A DNA stretch of 64,000 nucleotides, taken from positions 205,467 through 269,466 of the forward strand of contig NZ_SJZI01000052.1 in the NCBI RefSeq assembly GCF_004337505.1, written 5' to 3'. The notes beneath the pieces were generated by a model. The model searched no databases and was not told where the DNA came from. It saw only the letters and a list, made by a program, of their open reading frames with translations. The DNA is from Flaviaestuariibacter flavus (lineage in GTDB: Bacteria > Bacteroidota > Bacteroidia > Chitinophagales > Chitinophagaceae). This document shows, in pieces, positions 17,347 through 26,555 of this stretch (position 1 is the first letter of the stretch; each line of letters opens with the position of its first letter). The position numbers and the translations under genes are program-made.

Positions 17347-17559
17347 ATGGAAACATTAAAATTTAAAACAACGATCAAATGTTCGGGTTGTGTAGCTGCC
17401 GTAAAGCCGGTTTTGAACGATGCCGTAGGAGCCGATAACTGGCGCGTAGATATCGTGTCCCCAGAAAAAATTCTGACCATTGCACCAGCTGAGGAAGTAG
17501 ATGCTTCCGCCGTTGTGAAAGCGATCGAGGCTGCCGGCTATAAAGCAGAACGTCTGTAA
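17347..17559 (+). CDS. HMA-domain metallochaperone (CopZ-like)
   Basis: A 70-residue single ferredoxin-like HMA domain. The metal loop is KCSGCV (C14, C17) and the C-terminus VVKAIEAAGYKAERL matches copper chaperones. It would carry Cu(I) in the cytoplasm to CopA. It has its own promoter of the copper-motif class and a strong terminator. Confidence 0.92.
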   Translation: METLKFKTTIKCSGCVAAVKPVLNDAVGADNWRVDIVSPEKILTIAPAEEVDASAVVKAIEAAGYKAERL

Positions 17560-17621
17560 TAGACTGGCCTCCGGGCTGGTTGGCCCGGCCTGCTAAAAAC
17601 AGAGCCGTGTCTTTCTTAAAG

Positions 17622-17648
17622 AAATCCCTGTTGCAGGGATTTTTTTTA
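17622..17648 (+). terminator. Rho-independent terminator after chaperone
   Basis: Nine-base stem AAATCCCTG/CAGGGATTT (17622-17642) followed by a long T run, 63 bases after the chaperone stop. Confidence 0.85.
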
Positions 17649-17697
17649 TTTAATGCCTCCGGCAAGCCTGCCTCATAATCATGTAATGTTTAGCCCT

Positions 17698-17737
17698 TAT
17701 TGTATAACAAGCACGCCATTCATTGCAAATAGCTTTG
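17698..17737 (+). promoter_or_regulatory. copper-promoter motif, copy 4 (DUF3347-oxidase operon)
   Basis: TATTGTATAACAAGC (motif 17698-17707), 22 bases, then TAGCTTTG (17730-17737). The ten-base motif, spacing and -7 box are identical to the chaperone promoter, although the intervening bases differ. Confidence 0.65.
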
Positions 17738-17756
17738 CTCCCTCAAACGATTAGAT

Positions 17757-18254
17757 ATGAAAAAAGCAACTACCGTTTTTTTAGCCTTGACCACGTTCCT
17801 GATGGCTCCGTTCCAATCTTTCAGCCGTGAAATTCCGCAACCGGTGCCCACGCTGCTCTCAGCATATTATGATATCAAGAATGCATTGGTTGCCAGCGAC
17901 GTTGCGGCTGCCGCCAGGGCAGCGGATGCTTTCGTCGCATTGATAAAAGGGATGGATGCGTCTGCTTTGTCCACCGTTGAACAGGTAGCATTCAAAAGTG
18001 TTCAGGCCCCGCTGTTGGCAGATGCAAGTGCAGTCGCAAGCGCGAAGGAGATTTCAAAGCAGCGTGTTTTCTTTCAAAGTTTATCTGAAAACATAATAAT
18101 CACAGTCAGGGCGTCGCAGCTTGTAAAGCCCGCCTATATCGCGTACTGCCCGATGAAAAAAGCATACTGGATCAGCGCTGAATCCGGAATAAGAAATCCC
18201 TATTACGGAAGCAGTATGCTCACCTGCGGTAAAGTGACCGAAACGATAAAATAA
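17757..18254 (+). CDS. DUF3347 domain periplasmic protein
   Basis: A 165-residue secreted protein: signal peptide about 1-22, then the DUF3347 domain, recognisable by IAYCPMKKAYWISAESGIRNPYYGSSMLTCG with cysteines near the C-terminus. DUF3347 proteins or domains accompany copper efflux systems in Bacteroidota, often with CusB-type adaptors, and the Cys/Met content suggests metal binding. It is 25 bases upstream of the multicopper oxidase and shares its promoter. Confidence 0.85.
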   Translation: MKKATTVFLALTTFLMAPFQSFSREIPQPVPTLLSAYYDIKNALVASDVAAAARAADAFVALIKGMDASALSTVEQVAFKSVQAPLLADASAVASAKEISKQRVFFQSLSENIIITVRASQLVKPAYIAYCPMKKAYWISAESGIRNPYYGSSMLTCGKVTETIK

Positions 18255-18279
18255 TCGACTGCTCCAATTTATTAATGCC

Positions 18280-20496
18280 ATGATGCATATGAGAAAGTTA
18301 TTAGTGTGCGTTTTTTTGCTTGCTGCCCTGATGGTGCAGGGCCAACACGGCGTGTTGATGCCCGGTAAAGAGGAACACGGCCGTAAACCTTTTCGGATGA
18401 AAATGGGTGGCAGGGTTATTTATCATTTGTACGTAACCGACACCATCGTTAACTATACAGGTAAAAAGACGGAGGCAATTGCCATTAATGGCTCTATTCC
18501 TGCGCCGCAGCTTGAATTTACAGAGGGCGATACCGCCGAAATCCATGTTCATAATATAATGCATATGGAAACCTCTATTCATTGGCACGGGTTGATTCTG
18601 CCGAATAGTCAGGACGGTGTTCCCTACCTCACAACGGCGCCTATAAAAGGGCACGAAACCTTTATATATAAATTTCCCATCGTGCAAAATGGCACGTATT
18701 GGTATCATTCGCATTCCATGCTCCAGGAGCAATCCGGAATGTATGGAGCTTTCATTATTCACAAAAGAGGAAAACAGGCGGAAAAAGAATACACCGTTTT
18801 ATTGAGTGACTGGACCAATGAAAAGCCAGAGCGCATCGAGCGCGCTTTGCACAATGCTTCGGATTGGTACGCTATAAAAAAAGGCGCCACGCAAGACTAT
18901 TGGCAGGCCCTGAAGCAAGCGCGGTTAAAAACAAAGCTTGGAAATGAATGGAAGCGGATGATGGCTATGGATGTAAGCGATGTCTATTACGATCTGTTTA
19001 CTGTAAACGGCAAGCCAACTGACCACGCAGGTGGTTTTAAGGCTGGTGATAAAGTGCGGCTGCGAGTCATAAACGGAAGTTCGTCTACGTACTTCTGGCT
19101 GCGCTACGCTGGAGGGCAGATAAGCGTTGTGGCAACAGACGGGAAGGACGTTGTGCCTGTAGCCGTTGACAGGCTTATTGTTGGCGCGTCTGAGACCTAC
19201 GATGTGGAGGTAACCGTTCCGGATGAAGGAAGCTATGAGTTCATGGCCACATCGGAAGACAGGACCAGGAGCACTTCGCTCTGGATAGGCGATGGCGCCC
19301 GGCAAGCCCTCAAGCCATTGCCGATGCTCAAATATTTTGATGGCATGAAGATGATGAATGACATGATGAACATGGACGGCAGCATGAATGATATGGGCAT
19401 GGATATGGGCCTGCAACAGATGGATATGAACACGGTGATGTACCCGGAAATATCGGACAGCAATGGGGCCATCAGCACTTTGAACTACGCTATGTTAAAG
19501 GCGCCCGAACAAACTACTTTGCCGCCTGGAAAGCTCAGGGAAATGAAGTTCGGGCTCACCGGGAACATGAATCGATATGTTTGGACCGTAAACAACAAAA
19601 CGGTTTCGGAGTCGGACAAGATCCTGATTAAGAAAGGGGAGAACATACGGATCGTCATTCAGAATAATTCCATGATGCGTCACCCCATGCACCTTCACGG
19701 CCACTTTTTCAGGGTGCTGAACGGGCGGGGCGACTTTGCGCCCCTGAAGACAGTGCTCGACGTGATGCCCATGGAAACAGATACCATCGAGTTTCACGCT
19801 TCCGAAAATAGCGGTGACTGGTATTTTCATTGCCACATTCTCTATCATATGATGGCAGGCATGGGCCGCATATTCAGCTATGAGAATACGGACACGGCCA
19901 GTGTGCGAGCTGCTTACCGGCAGGACATGCGGAAAGTATACCGGGACGATAAAAAGTTCTATCCGTCAGCGCAGGTAAGTATTGAAAGCAACGGCAGCGA
20001 TGGAGAATTTGCACTTTCCAATACGCGTTGGCGACTGCAGACAGAATGGCGGTTGGGAAGCACTAAAGAAAGAGGTTATGAAAGCGAAACCCATATCGGA
20101 AGCTACATCGGGGCCAACCAATGGCTGATGCCCTATGTAGGCTTTGACTGGAGGTCCAGGAAGATAGAGCCGCAGGACGCACATGGTACCATCGAACGCG
20201 ATCTTTTTGGACAGGTTAACACGAGGAATGAAAGAAGCGTCTTATGCGCAGGTGTTCAATACGTATTGCCGATGTTGCTGAAGGCAGATGCCCGGATCGA
20301 TATGCAAGGAAAGCTTCGCCTGCAGGTAGGAAGGGAAGACATGGCACTCAGCAGCCGTCTGCGCTTTAGCTTCTATTTCAACTCGGATAAGGAATATATG
20401 ACCGGGTTCAGGTATGTTCTGACCAGATATTTCTTGCTCTCATCGCATTACGACAGCGATATGGGCTGGGGAGCGGGCTTCAGCATAAGCTATTGA
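18280..20496 (+). CDS. multicopper oxidase fused to a CopB-like outer-membrane domain
   Basis: A 738-residue protein with a signal peptide (about 1-21). The multicopper oxidase part (to about 545) shows copper motifs IHWHG, WYHSHSMLQ, HPMHLHGHFF and WYFHCHILYHMMAGM, and a Met-rich loop (about 350-385, many MxM and DM pairs) as in CueO/CopA proteins. The C-terminal about 180 residues after the last copper ligand resemble the CopB copper-resistance beta-barrel (LQTEWRLGSTKERGYESET, then alternating strands to FSISY). It probably oxidises Cu(I) in the periplasm, with the tail anchoring it to the outer membrane; the anchoring is inference. Confidence 0.88.
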   Translation: MMHMRKLLVCVFLLAALMVQGQHGVLMPGKEEHGRKPFRMKMGGRVIYHLYVTDTIVNYTGKKTEAIAINGSIPAPQLEFTEGDTAEIHVHNIMHMETSIHWHGLILPNSQDGVPYLTTAPIKGHETFIYKFPIVQNGTYWYHSHSMLQEQSGMYGAFIIHKRGKQAEKEYTVLLSDWTNEKPERIERALHNASDWYAIKKGATQDYWQALKQARLKTKLGNEWKRMMAMDVSDVYYDLFTVNGKPTDHAGGFKAGDKVRLRVINGSSSTYFWLRYAGGQISVVATDGKDVVPVAVDRLIVGASETYDVEVTVPDEGSYEFMATSEDRTRSTSLWIGDGARQALKPLPMLKYFDGMKMMNDMMNMDGSMNDMGMDMGLQQMDMNTVMYPEISDSNGAISTLNYAMLKAPEQTTLPPGKLREMKFGLTGNMNRYVWTVNNKTVSESDKILIKKGENIRIVIQNNSMMRHPMHLHGHFFRVLNGRGDFAPLKTVLDVMPMETDTIEFHASENSGDWYFHCHILYHMMAGMGRIFSYENTDTASVRAAYRQDMRKVYRDDKKFYPSAQVSIESNGSDGEFALSNTRWRLQTEWRLGSTKERGYESETHIGSYIGANQWLMPYVGFDWRSRKIEPQDAHGTIERDLFGQVNTRNERSVLCAGVQYVLPMLLKADARIDMQGKLRLQVGREDMALSSRLRFSFYFNSDKEYMTGFRYVLTRYFLLSSHYDSDMGWGAGFSISY

Positions 20497-20687
20497 CGCA
20501 GTTCGCATTCGGTTCAAAAAAGCGTTACCTGGTGTTTCTCATTTTAAGTATCAAGCGGTCTTGCAAATCGCCTGTCCGTTTATGACACCTGTCGGTCTTT
20601 CACAGGCTCATAAACCGAAACATATTTGTATTCGGGAACAAAAGGAGAATGGCTTAAAGCGGTTGGTTAGCAATAAAATCCTTCATC

Positions 20688-21122
20688 ATGTTAGAGACAA
20701 TTTTCGGCCTAATAACCGCTGCATTGATCATCGTTCTATGCCAGCTGTTATCAGGATATTTTAAAATGAAGCTGGTAGCAGCCACGATCCTGGTAGCCAT
20801 TGCCTTTATTTATGTTGGTTTCTCGCTTAAGGGCAACGGGATTCGCTTTATCATCTTAGAAGTGGCCATCGCCCTTGGTTTCTATTTCATGGCGATCATC
20901 GGCTATACCCGGAACGTCCTGCTACTGGCTTACGGGATCCTGCTCCACGGCGTCTGGGATATATTTCATCACAACGGCGTGCCTGTTCAGACGGATATAC
21001 CAGGCTATTGGCCAACCTTTTGTTTCGTAATCGATATTATTGATGGCCTGTACTTTCTCTTTCTTTTCAAGACGCTGAAAAGCGGTTCGTCGTCCCGACA
21101 GGAAAGCCTGGTGAAGTCTTAA
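20688..21122 (+). CDS. DUF6010-like membrane protein
   Basis: A 144-residue protein with about four hydrophobic helices and a histidine-bearing motif YGILLHGVWDIFHH (about 82-96), which recalls the DUF6010 family. Function is unknown. An AT-rich promoter with CATATTTG lies about 60 bases upstream. It is not obviously part of the copper operon. Confidence 0.65.
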   Translation: MLETIFGLITAALIIVLCQLLSGYFKMKLVAATILVAIAFIYVGFSLKGNGIRFIILEVAIALGFYFMAIIGYTRNVLLLAYGILLHGVWDIFHHNGVPVQTDIPGYWPTFCFVIDIIDGLYFLFLFKTLKSGSSSRQESLVKS

Positions 21123-21362
21123 GGCCGAATAACGATTGCGCAGCCGGCATCCACGCCAGCGCCACCTGTATGGTCCTGTTAATGACGGCACCTTCTGCAT
21201 GCCGCAGCACGGTATTTTTTAAGGCCTGCTTCCGCAAACATGTTGATACGGACATCTTGTCTGTTTTTGACATCTTCCTGTCCTCCAGGCGCTTTGCAGC
21301 CAGTCTAATTTTACCTCGTCAAGCTGCCACCAACTGCACCATCCATCAAAAAAAATATCAAC

Positions 21363-21794
21363 GTGAAACAGCTTTCAAAAACAATCATTCTTACGATTGT
21401 TCTATTCGTTTTTGCCGTGAACGCCTTTGCACAAGACGGTCAGGCGGCACCAGATAAAATATTAGGCTTGTACTGGTCTCCCAAAAAGGATGCTAAGATC
21501 GAAATGTACAAAAAGGGCGATCGTTACTTCGGAAGAACGGTCTGGGCGCTCCATCCCCGGAAAGACACCGAGAACCCTGATGTGCGACTAAGAAGCAGGG
21601 CCTTGGTTGGCCTGGATCTGCTGACCAGCTTTTCTTTCGAGGAGGGTATTTATACCAATGGCCAGGTTTACGACCCTGAAAGCGGGAAGACATACAGCTG
21701 CAAAATTTCGTTCAGCGGCTCCAATATTAAGGTACGGGGGTACGTAGGATTTTCTCTGTTCGGCCGAACGGAGTTGTTTGAACGCATCCCCTAG
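21363..21794 (+). CDS. DUF2147 family secreted protein
   Basis: A 143-residue protein with a signal peptide (about 1-24, ending AFAQ) and a DUF2147 domain: ILGLYWSPKKDAKIEMYKKGDRYFGRTVW, then GLDLLTSFSFEEGIYTNGQVYDPESGKTYSC and VRGYVGFSLFGRTELFERI. DUF2147 proteins are small periplasmic beta proteins of unknown function. The start is a GTG at 21363. Confidence 0.85.
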   Translation: MKQLSKTIILTIVLFVFAVNAFAQDGQAAPDKILGLYWSPKKDAKIEMYKKGDRYFGRTVWALHPRKDTENPDVRLRSRALVGLDLLTSFSFEEGIYTNGQVYDPESGKTYSCKISFSGSNIKVRGYVGFSLFGRTELFERIP

Positions 21795-21884
21795 TCCAAA
21801 CAGGTAAGCCAAGGCATCTCTTGAAGGCTGCAGGACGGTCGCTGATTCGCAACGCAAATACCATAAATCCTAAAAGGAAATATA

Positions 21885-22985
21885 ATGAAAAATCGCAGAT
21901 ATTTTGACGCGTTCATTTTGTTGGCTGTAGTTACCATGTTCTTACTCACAGCTTGTGCGCACTTCGCGAGTTCGGAACAACACCCGCTTATAAAGGGGGC
22001 AACAACTTCGCTTACGGGCTTCCGCTTCACGACAACCTGAAAAAAATGTCGTTATAATAGCCAACAACGACGGAACCGAGCTCTTCGATATGTTGGCGCC
22101 CTATTATCTTTTTAATGCGACTGGAAAAGCCAATGTGGACATCGTTGCGAAAAGCAAATCTCCAATTGTGGTAAAGAATTTTATACGATTGGAGAGGAGC
22201 CTGTTAGCACCTCCGGACTTGCTTTTGGGGAACTGAGGAATTTCAACGATGCACTTCTAAAAGAGGGGGATTACCTATTCGTGCCAGGAATGAGTTTCGA
22301 CTATGTTGGTAGCATTGCCTTCCGAGCAGAGCAAAATTTTTTTGCTTGGCTCAAGGCGTGCTCCCGAGAAAAGATAACGGTGTGCTCGGTCTGCAACGGG
22401 GCCTTTGCGCTTGGAGAAGAAGGCCTGCTTAAGGATACGGAATGCACAACGCATTGGAGAAGAGTAAAAGAGCTACAGTCCAAATTCCCGGAGGCCCGCG
22501 TGTTATCCGATATTCTCTTCATCAAAAGCAACAACGTGTACACAAGTGCAGGAATCAGCGCGGGTATTGATCTCGCACTCGCGATCCTGGAGGATTTACA
22601 AGGACCGCTATTTACACACAAGGTTGCAAGAGGCCTAGTTGTCTATCACCGGCGAAGTGGAAAACATCGTCAGCAAAGCATCTATCTTGATTATCGAAAC
22701 CATATTAATCCACAGATCCACGAAGTGCAGGATTATATGATCGAGAACCTCGCATAGGACAATAATGTCGAAGATCTGGCTGCGCCCGTGGGGATGAGTC
22801 CAAGAAACCTAAGCCGGGTGTTTAAGGAAAAGACTGGTTCGACCGTTTTGGAATACCTCACGCTGCTTAGGAAAGAATATGCCGGAACCATGCTCAACAA
22901 TCCGGAGTATACCATTGAATATATCGCAGCTCAATGCGGCTTTAAGAGTGCCCGGCAATTACAACGAATTCTAAAATTCTCGTAA
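21885..22985 (+). pseudogene. broken DJ-1/PfpI (GlxA-like) AraC regulator
   Basis: Starts with an ATG after AAAAGGAAATATA. It encodes a lipoprotein-like leader, then a DJ-1/PfpI start (VVIIANNDGTELFDMLAPYY) that is only readable if one A is restored in the A7 run at 22040-22046. A second break occurs near 22165-22180, after which the frame GKEFYTIGEEPVSTSG runs through the amidotransferase-like core (CSVCNGAFALGEEG) to an in-frame TAG at 22755, then continues in the same frame into the AraC-type C-terminus (MSPRNLSRVFKEKTG ... QCGFKSARQLQRIL). At least three lesions show it is inactive. The second break may instead be a fusion of two paralogues. Confidence 0.75.
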
Positions 22986-22996
22986 CCGATCGAAAA

Positions 22997-23893
22997 ATGA
23001 AATTTGGTAGCACTATTTTCAACGGTATTATATCAAACTGCAAAGTCTTGAATGCAAATACAAAAAACAGTTTTAGGCAATCGCTGATAGGCAAGATGGG
23101 GGTTGCCGTAGAAGAAAGTGAAATAATGGTAGGCGCGGTTAGGACAGCTTATTTATCGGCTGGAACTGGTCATCCGGTGATCTTATTACATGGAGCCGGT
23201 GCAGGTGCCGTCACCTGGTATCCGGCGATAGCGGCGGTGGCCAAACTCTTTCACGTTCTGGCGCCAGATATCGTGGGATATGGAGAATCCGACAAACCCG
23301 CTGCGCCTTATGATCGCCGCTATTTCTCAAAGTGGCTAAAAGATTTCCTGGTTAATTTAAATATATCGCGCGCTCATATAGTTGGGCTGTCACAAGGAGG
23401 CGCTATAGCATTGCAGTTTGCCATAGATAATCCGGAGATGGTCGATAAACTTGTTTTGGTTGATTCAGCTGGCCTGGAAGCAAAAGTTTCTTTTTGGTCT
23501 CTGTTCGGAATGGTATGGTTGAATACTTTTCCATCCATGATTGCAAGTCGTTTTAATGCTCATTTTATTCTCTATAAGCCAGAAAATAGGGATCCAAATC
23601 ATAGTCTTTACTCTGTTGCTGTTATTAAATCTACTGGAGGGAAAAACGTTTTCAGACTAGGAAGGGGTGCTGCTGTTTCGAAAATCGATGATGTATCCCT
23701 GCAGCAAATCAAAAGCAAAACTTTAATTATCTGGGGAAAGCAAGATCGGATGTTTTCTGTTGAAGCGGGTGAAAGGGCTGCCAGGATTATTCCACATGCA
23801 AAGATTCATATCATTGGGAATGCGGGGCATTTACCTCTGATTGATCAAACGGAGATCTTCAACAAGCATCTCACCGATTTTCTAAACAGCTAA
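22997..23893 (+). CDS. alpha/beta hydrolase
   Basis: A 298-residue alpha/beta-hydrolase-fold enzyme. The oxyanion-hole motif is ILLHGAGAG (about 55-63), the nucleophile elbow GLSQGG (Ser about residue 134), the acid in WGKQD and the His in GNAGHLP near the C-terminus. These resemble meta-cleavage-product hydrolases and esterases; substrate unknown. It starts 11 bases after the broken GlxA-like gene. The first 35 residues are not typical of the family and the true start could be the Met at 23096. Confidence 0.8.
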   Translation: MKFGSTIFNGIISNCKVLNANTKNSFRQSLIGKMGVAVEESEIMVGAVRTAYLSAGTGHPVILLHGAGAGAVTWYPAIAAVAKLFHVLAPDIVGYGESDKPAAPYDRRYFSKWLKDFLVNLNISRAHIVGLSQGGAIALQFAIDNPEMVDKLVLVDSAGLEAKVSFWSLFGMVWLNTFPSMIASRFNAHFILYKPENRDPNHSLYSVAVIKSTGGKNVFRLGRGAAVSKIDDVSLQQIKSKTLIIWGKQDRMFSVEAGERAARIIPHAKIHIIGNAGHLPLIDQTEIFNKHLTDFLNS

Positions 23894-24772
23894 AGATCAG
23901 TGGCTGGAACTTCACTTTGTAGCCGCTTGTCGCCTTTGGCGTTCCCCTTTACATATGGTCGGAATTGTAGCAGTTCGCGATAAGCATATTTAAGTCCGAT
24001 ACAACTCTACGGCTGTCCTACCCGGCGCCTGCCACTGAAAGTAGTTTTGTGTCAAATAAAATTACATAAAATGAAAATTATTATCGTAGGAGCTTCGGCA
24101 ACGCCGGGCACGCCGACACCGGCCCGGTCGATGTAACCTAAATGACAGCACGCAGGTATTTACGGAATGGTGGAAAGAAGTTGATAAGCACCAGAAATCT
24201 CTTTCCTGAATCGATTAAGAAGCAGCGTGATCGAATGTAACGGCGCGAAACATGGAAGTGACTTCGCCAAAGGGCGTAAAAAGGTCCTGGAGATCCTGAT
24301 TTCCCATAGTAAAATCAAGATTCAATACGTAAAGGATCGTACATGTTTGTTTGAAAGGATCAGATAAATATCTAAGAAAGGCAAGGAGTAGGGGAGAGAT
24401 AAATGCGGAAGCAGGTTGAATGCGAAGGCAAGGGTGTAGCCGGTACTGAATGCGAGGCTCAAATGATAACTGGTGTGAGCTACGCTTATTATTGCATCTT
24501 CGGCTCTATTCTTTTGTGCGCCTCTTATTTGAACAGAACCGCCGTGGTTCCGACAGCAGCGCCGGCGCAGCTGGTGCATCAGGATTTGTTCGGAGAAGAA
24601 CCTTTCAAACAGCACTTGATGATCAGATCGACTAAATCCTTCAGGTCGTTGTAACAATTTTGACTGACGAAGAGGCTTTGCGCCAATGCAAAAATGATTA
24701 TGGTGCCGGTATGCGTGAAAAACAAGATTCTGAATGATAGCATCGGACAAAATCGATGCAAGTACTTCTCTA
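23894..24772. other. gene-poor stretch with decayed coding remnants
   Basis: At 24071 an ATG opens MKIIIVGASATPG, the start of a short-chain dehydrogenase NAD-binding fold, but it stops after 21 codons; a neighbouring frame holds TGPVDVT-like residues. Further short coding-like pieces run to about 24360. No intact gene is supported. Confidence 0.45.
24071..24211 (+). pseudogene. short-chain dehydrogenase remnant
   Basis: N-terminal Rossmann start MKIIIVGAS follows a GTCAAATAAAATTACATAAA leader typical of a Bacteroidota promoter. The TGxxGxG loop is mutated and the frame closes almost at once, with possible continuation in other frames. Low certainty, since only about 20 residues are informative. 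Confidence 0.35.
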
Positions 24773-24955
24773 TTAAATTTTGTTACCCAGGTTGTCAGGA
24801 TTTTTAATTCCGAGCTGGTTTTTGACTTCCTGAATTCGGAGCCACAGCGATGCCAGCACTTCCTTATCCGCTTCCATAAAACATTCCGCATAAGCGGTTT
24901 CCAATTCGCTTAATTGCACTTCGAGCGGGAAGAAGCCCATTTCGTCTGACAACAT
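24773..24955 (-). CDS. small hypothetical protein
   Basis: A 60-residue protein, MLSDEMGFFPLEVQLSELE at the start, amphipathic helical, with a Cys near residue 20 and a basic tail. No family recognised. It lies downstream of the sigma-factor gene on the same strand. It is called because the composition looks protein-like; the evidence is modest. Confidence 0.35.
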   Translation of the reverse strand: MLSDEMGFFPLEVQLSELETAYAECFMEADKEVLASLWLRIQEVKNQLGIKNPDNLGNKI

Positions 24956-25243
24956 TTGCGGTATTTTAAAAATGATTACTCTAGTGTAACGATCGCAGCT
25001 GTAGTGTCATCGCGTTGTATAGCTTCGGAATGCGCGTCAGTTACCCAATGTTCCTGCTGCATGCTTAAATCTTCGGCAAGCGCGCTGAAACCCGGAAGAA
25101 ATAACCTGTTGATTAATGTTGGACCTGATGTCCCGTTACTGTAGCAAATGCAATAATCGCTCCGCGAATCGAAATGTTTCGCCTGGCTCGTCAGCGGCCG
25201 GTTGGAGATGCGAAGGCGGGGCTTTCGTATCCGTGTCCGTCCG
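24956..25243. other. region downstream of the sigma factor
   Basis: A minus-strand frame (about 24976-25137) ends in FSALAEDLSMQQEHWVTDAHSEAIQRDDTTAAIV, which looks protein-like, but no credible start codon precedes it. It may be a truncated gene end. Nothing else was recognised. Confidence 0.3.
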
Positions 25244-26116
25244 TCAGAGAAAGGCACGCAGCAATACGGCATTGTTGCGCTGCCGTAGTAGTTGCAATGC
25301 CTTGTCTTTAATCTGGCGAATGCGTTCCGTTGTCATGTCGAGCGATAAAGCGATCTCCCGTAGAGTGTGCGGGCGCGCATGCCCGATTCCGAAAAAGGCG
25401 CAAAGTATCAGCTGGTCACGCTCCTTAAGGCCTGCGAGGGAACGGCGTAGCTCAATCTGCAGTGATAGCGTATGTGCCAGGGAATGATCTGCAGCCATTC
25501 TTTCGTCTTCGCTGGACAGCTCGTCGCAAGGCGTTGCGTCTTCCCTTCCGGGTAAGGGCGCATCAAGACTGTTAACCCGCTCATTGACCGAATGCGCCAA
25601 CCGCACATCTTCGACAGAGATGCCCATGGCTTCGGCCAATTCTTCAGTGGATGGAAGTCGTTCATGTTCCTGCTCCAGGAGTGCCTGCATGTGCTGTACC
25701 CGAATGCCCGCCCCGATGCGGTTGGAAGGTATGCGCGCCAGTCGTCCCTTATCAGAAAGGGCCTGAGCGATGCTCTGGCGAATCCACCATACAGCACAGG
25801 AAATAAACTTGAAGCCGCGGCTCTCATCAAACCGGGCTGCTGCTTTGATCAGGCCCAGGTTACCTTCATTGATGAGGTCGGACAGCGCCAGGCCACGGTG
25901 CTGGTATTGTTTGGCTACCGTGACAACGAAGCGCAGGTTGGCTTGCACCAGTTGCTGCAGCGCTTCCGGGTCGCCGTTCCGGATGCTCCGTGCAAGAAGG
26001 GCCTCATTTTCAGCGCTCACCATGGGCAAGCGATTCACCTCGGACAGGTAACTTTCCAGCCGGTCGACTTTTCGCGGTGTGAACAGGGATTGAACCACAA
26101 GGGGGCGCATACGCAT
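25244..26116 (-). CDS. RpoD-like secondary sigma-70 factor
   Basis: A 290-residue sigma factor with region 1.2 (VDRLESYLSEVNRLPMVSAENEALLARSI), region 2 (ANLRFVVTVAKQYQHRGLALSDLINEGNLGLIKAAARFDESRGFKFISCAVWWIRQSI), region 3 and region 4 (LREIALSLDMTTERIRQIKDKAL). Length matches Bacteroidota RpoD, but divergences (SCAVWW instead of SYAVWW, SDKGRLARIPSNRIG) suggest a group 2 paralogue. It would direct RNA polymerase to an alternative promoter set. Monocistronic in appearance. Confidence 0.9.
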   Translation of the reverse strand: MRMRPLVVQSLFTPRKVDRLESYLSEVNRLPMVSAENEALLARSIRNGDPEALQQLVQANLRFVVTVAKQYQHRGLALSDLINEGNLGLIKAAARFDESRGFKFISCAVWWIRQSIAQALSDKGRLARIPSNRIGAGIRVQHMQALLEQEHERLPSTEELAEAMGISVEDVRLAHSVNERVNSLDAPLPGREDATPCDELSSEDERMAADHSLAHTLSLQIELRRSLAGLKERDQLILCAFFGIGHARPHTLREIALSLDMTTERIRQIKDKALQLLRQRNNAVLLRAFL

Positions 26117-26555
26117 TGATTAGGAGGAGTGAACAAAAAGGGAAGGCCGTCAGCTTAGGAATAGGGCGAAAAGCAGAGGCAGTAGCAATGCCAGCGGAAG
26201 CGAGAAGGTAGGTTTAATAGCTCATAATGTCTAATATATTCGGTCGAAGCGGCGCCAACAGCACCGTCCGCCTTCCGAAGGCATCCCAACAGTGAAGCCC
26301 GTGCATAGTGCGATAAAGTAGCAGGATGCGCCGGTGCAGACAAGTTGACCACTTTACGGCCCGTTGCACGCGCACGCAGTGAGCGGCTTTTCGTGGACTG
26401 ATTGTTGCTCCTGAAAAGGAGTATCCCTTTATTTCACGCTTTCGATCCTCCCTCCTTTGTGGTGCCCACAGCAGTTGATTTTTTCATACCTGCAAAAGAG
26501 GCAATCTTTTCTGCCGATAACCCTCACTATATCCTTGAACATCTAAAAAAATGTT
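26117..26555. other. intergenic region upstream of sigma factor
   Basis: About 440 bases between divergently transcribed genes. No coding region is supported; promoters for both genes should lie here. Confidence 0.4.

Noticed and set aside
20561..20764. A 67-codon plus-strand frame before the DUF6010-like gene
   Set aside because: It overlaps the next gene's promoter and start, and the composition is not protein-like.
24322..24891. A 189-codon minus-strand frame
   Set aside because: It overlaps a better small candidate (24773-24955), is rich in His/Cys/Ser in a random-looking pattern, and matches nothing I know.
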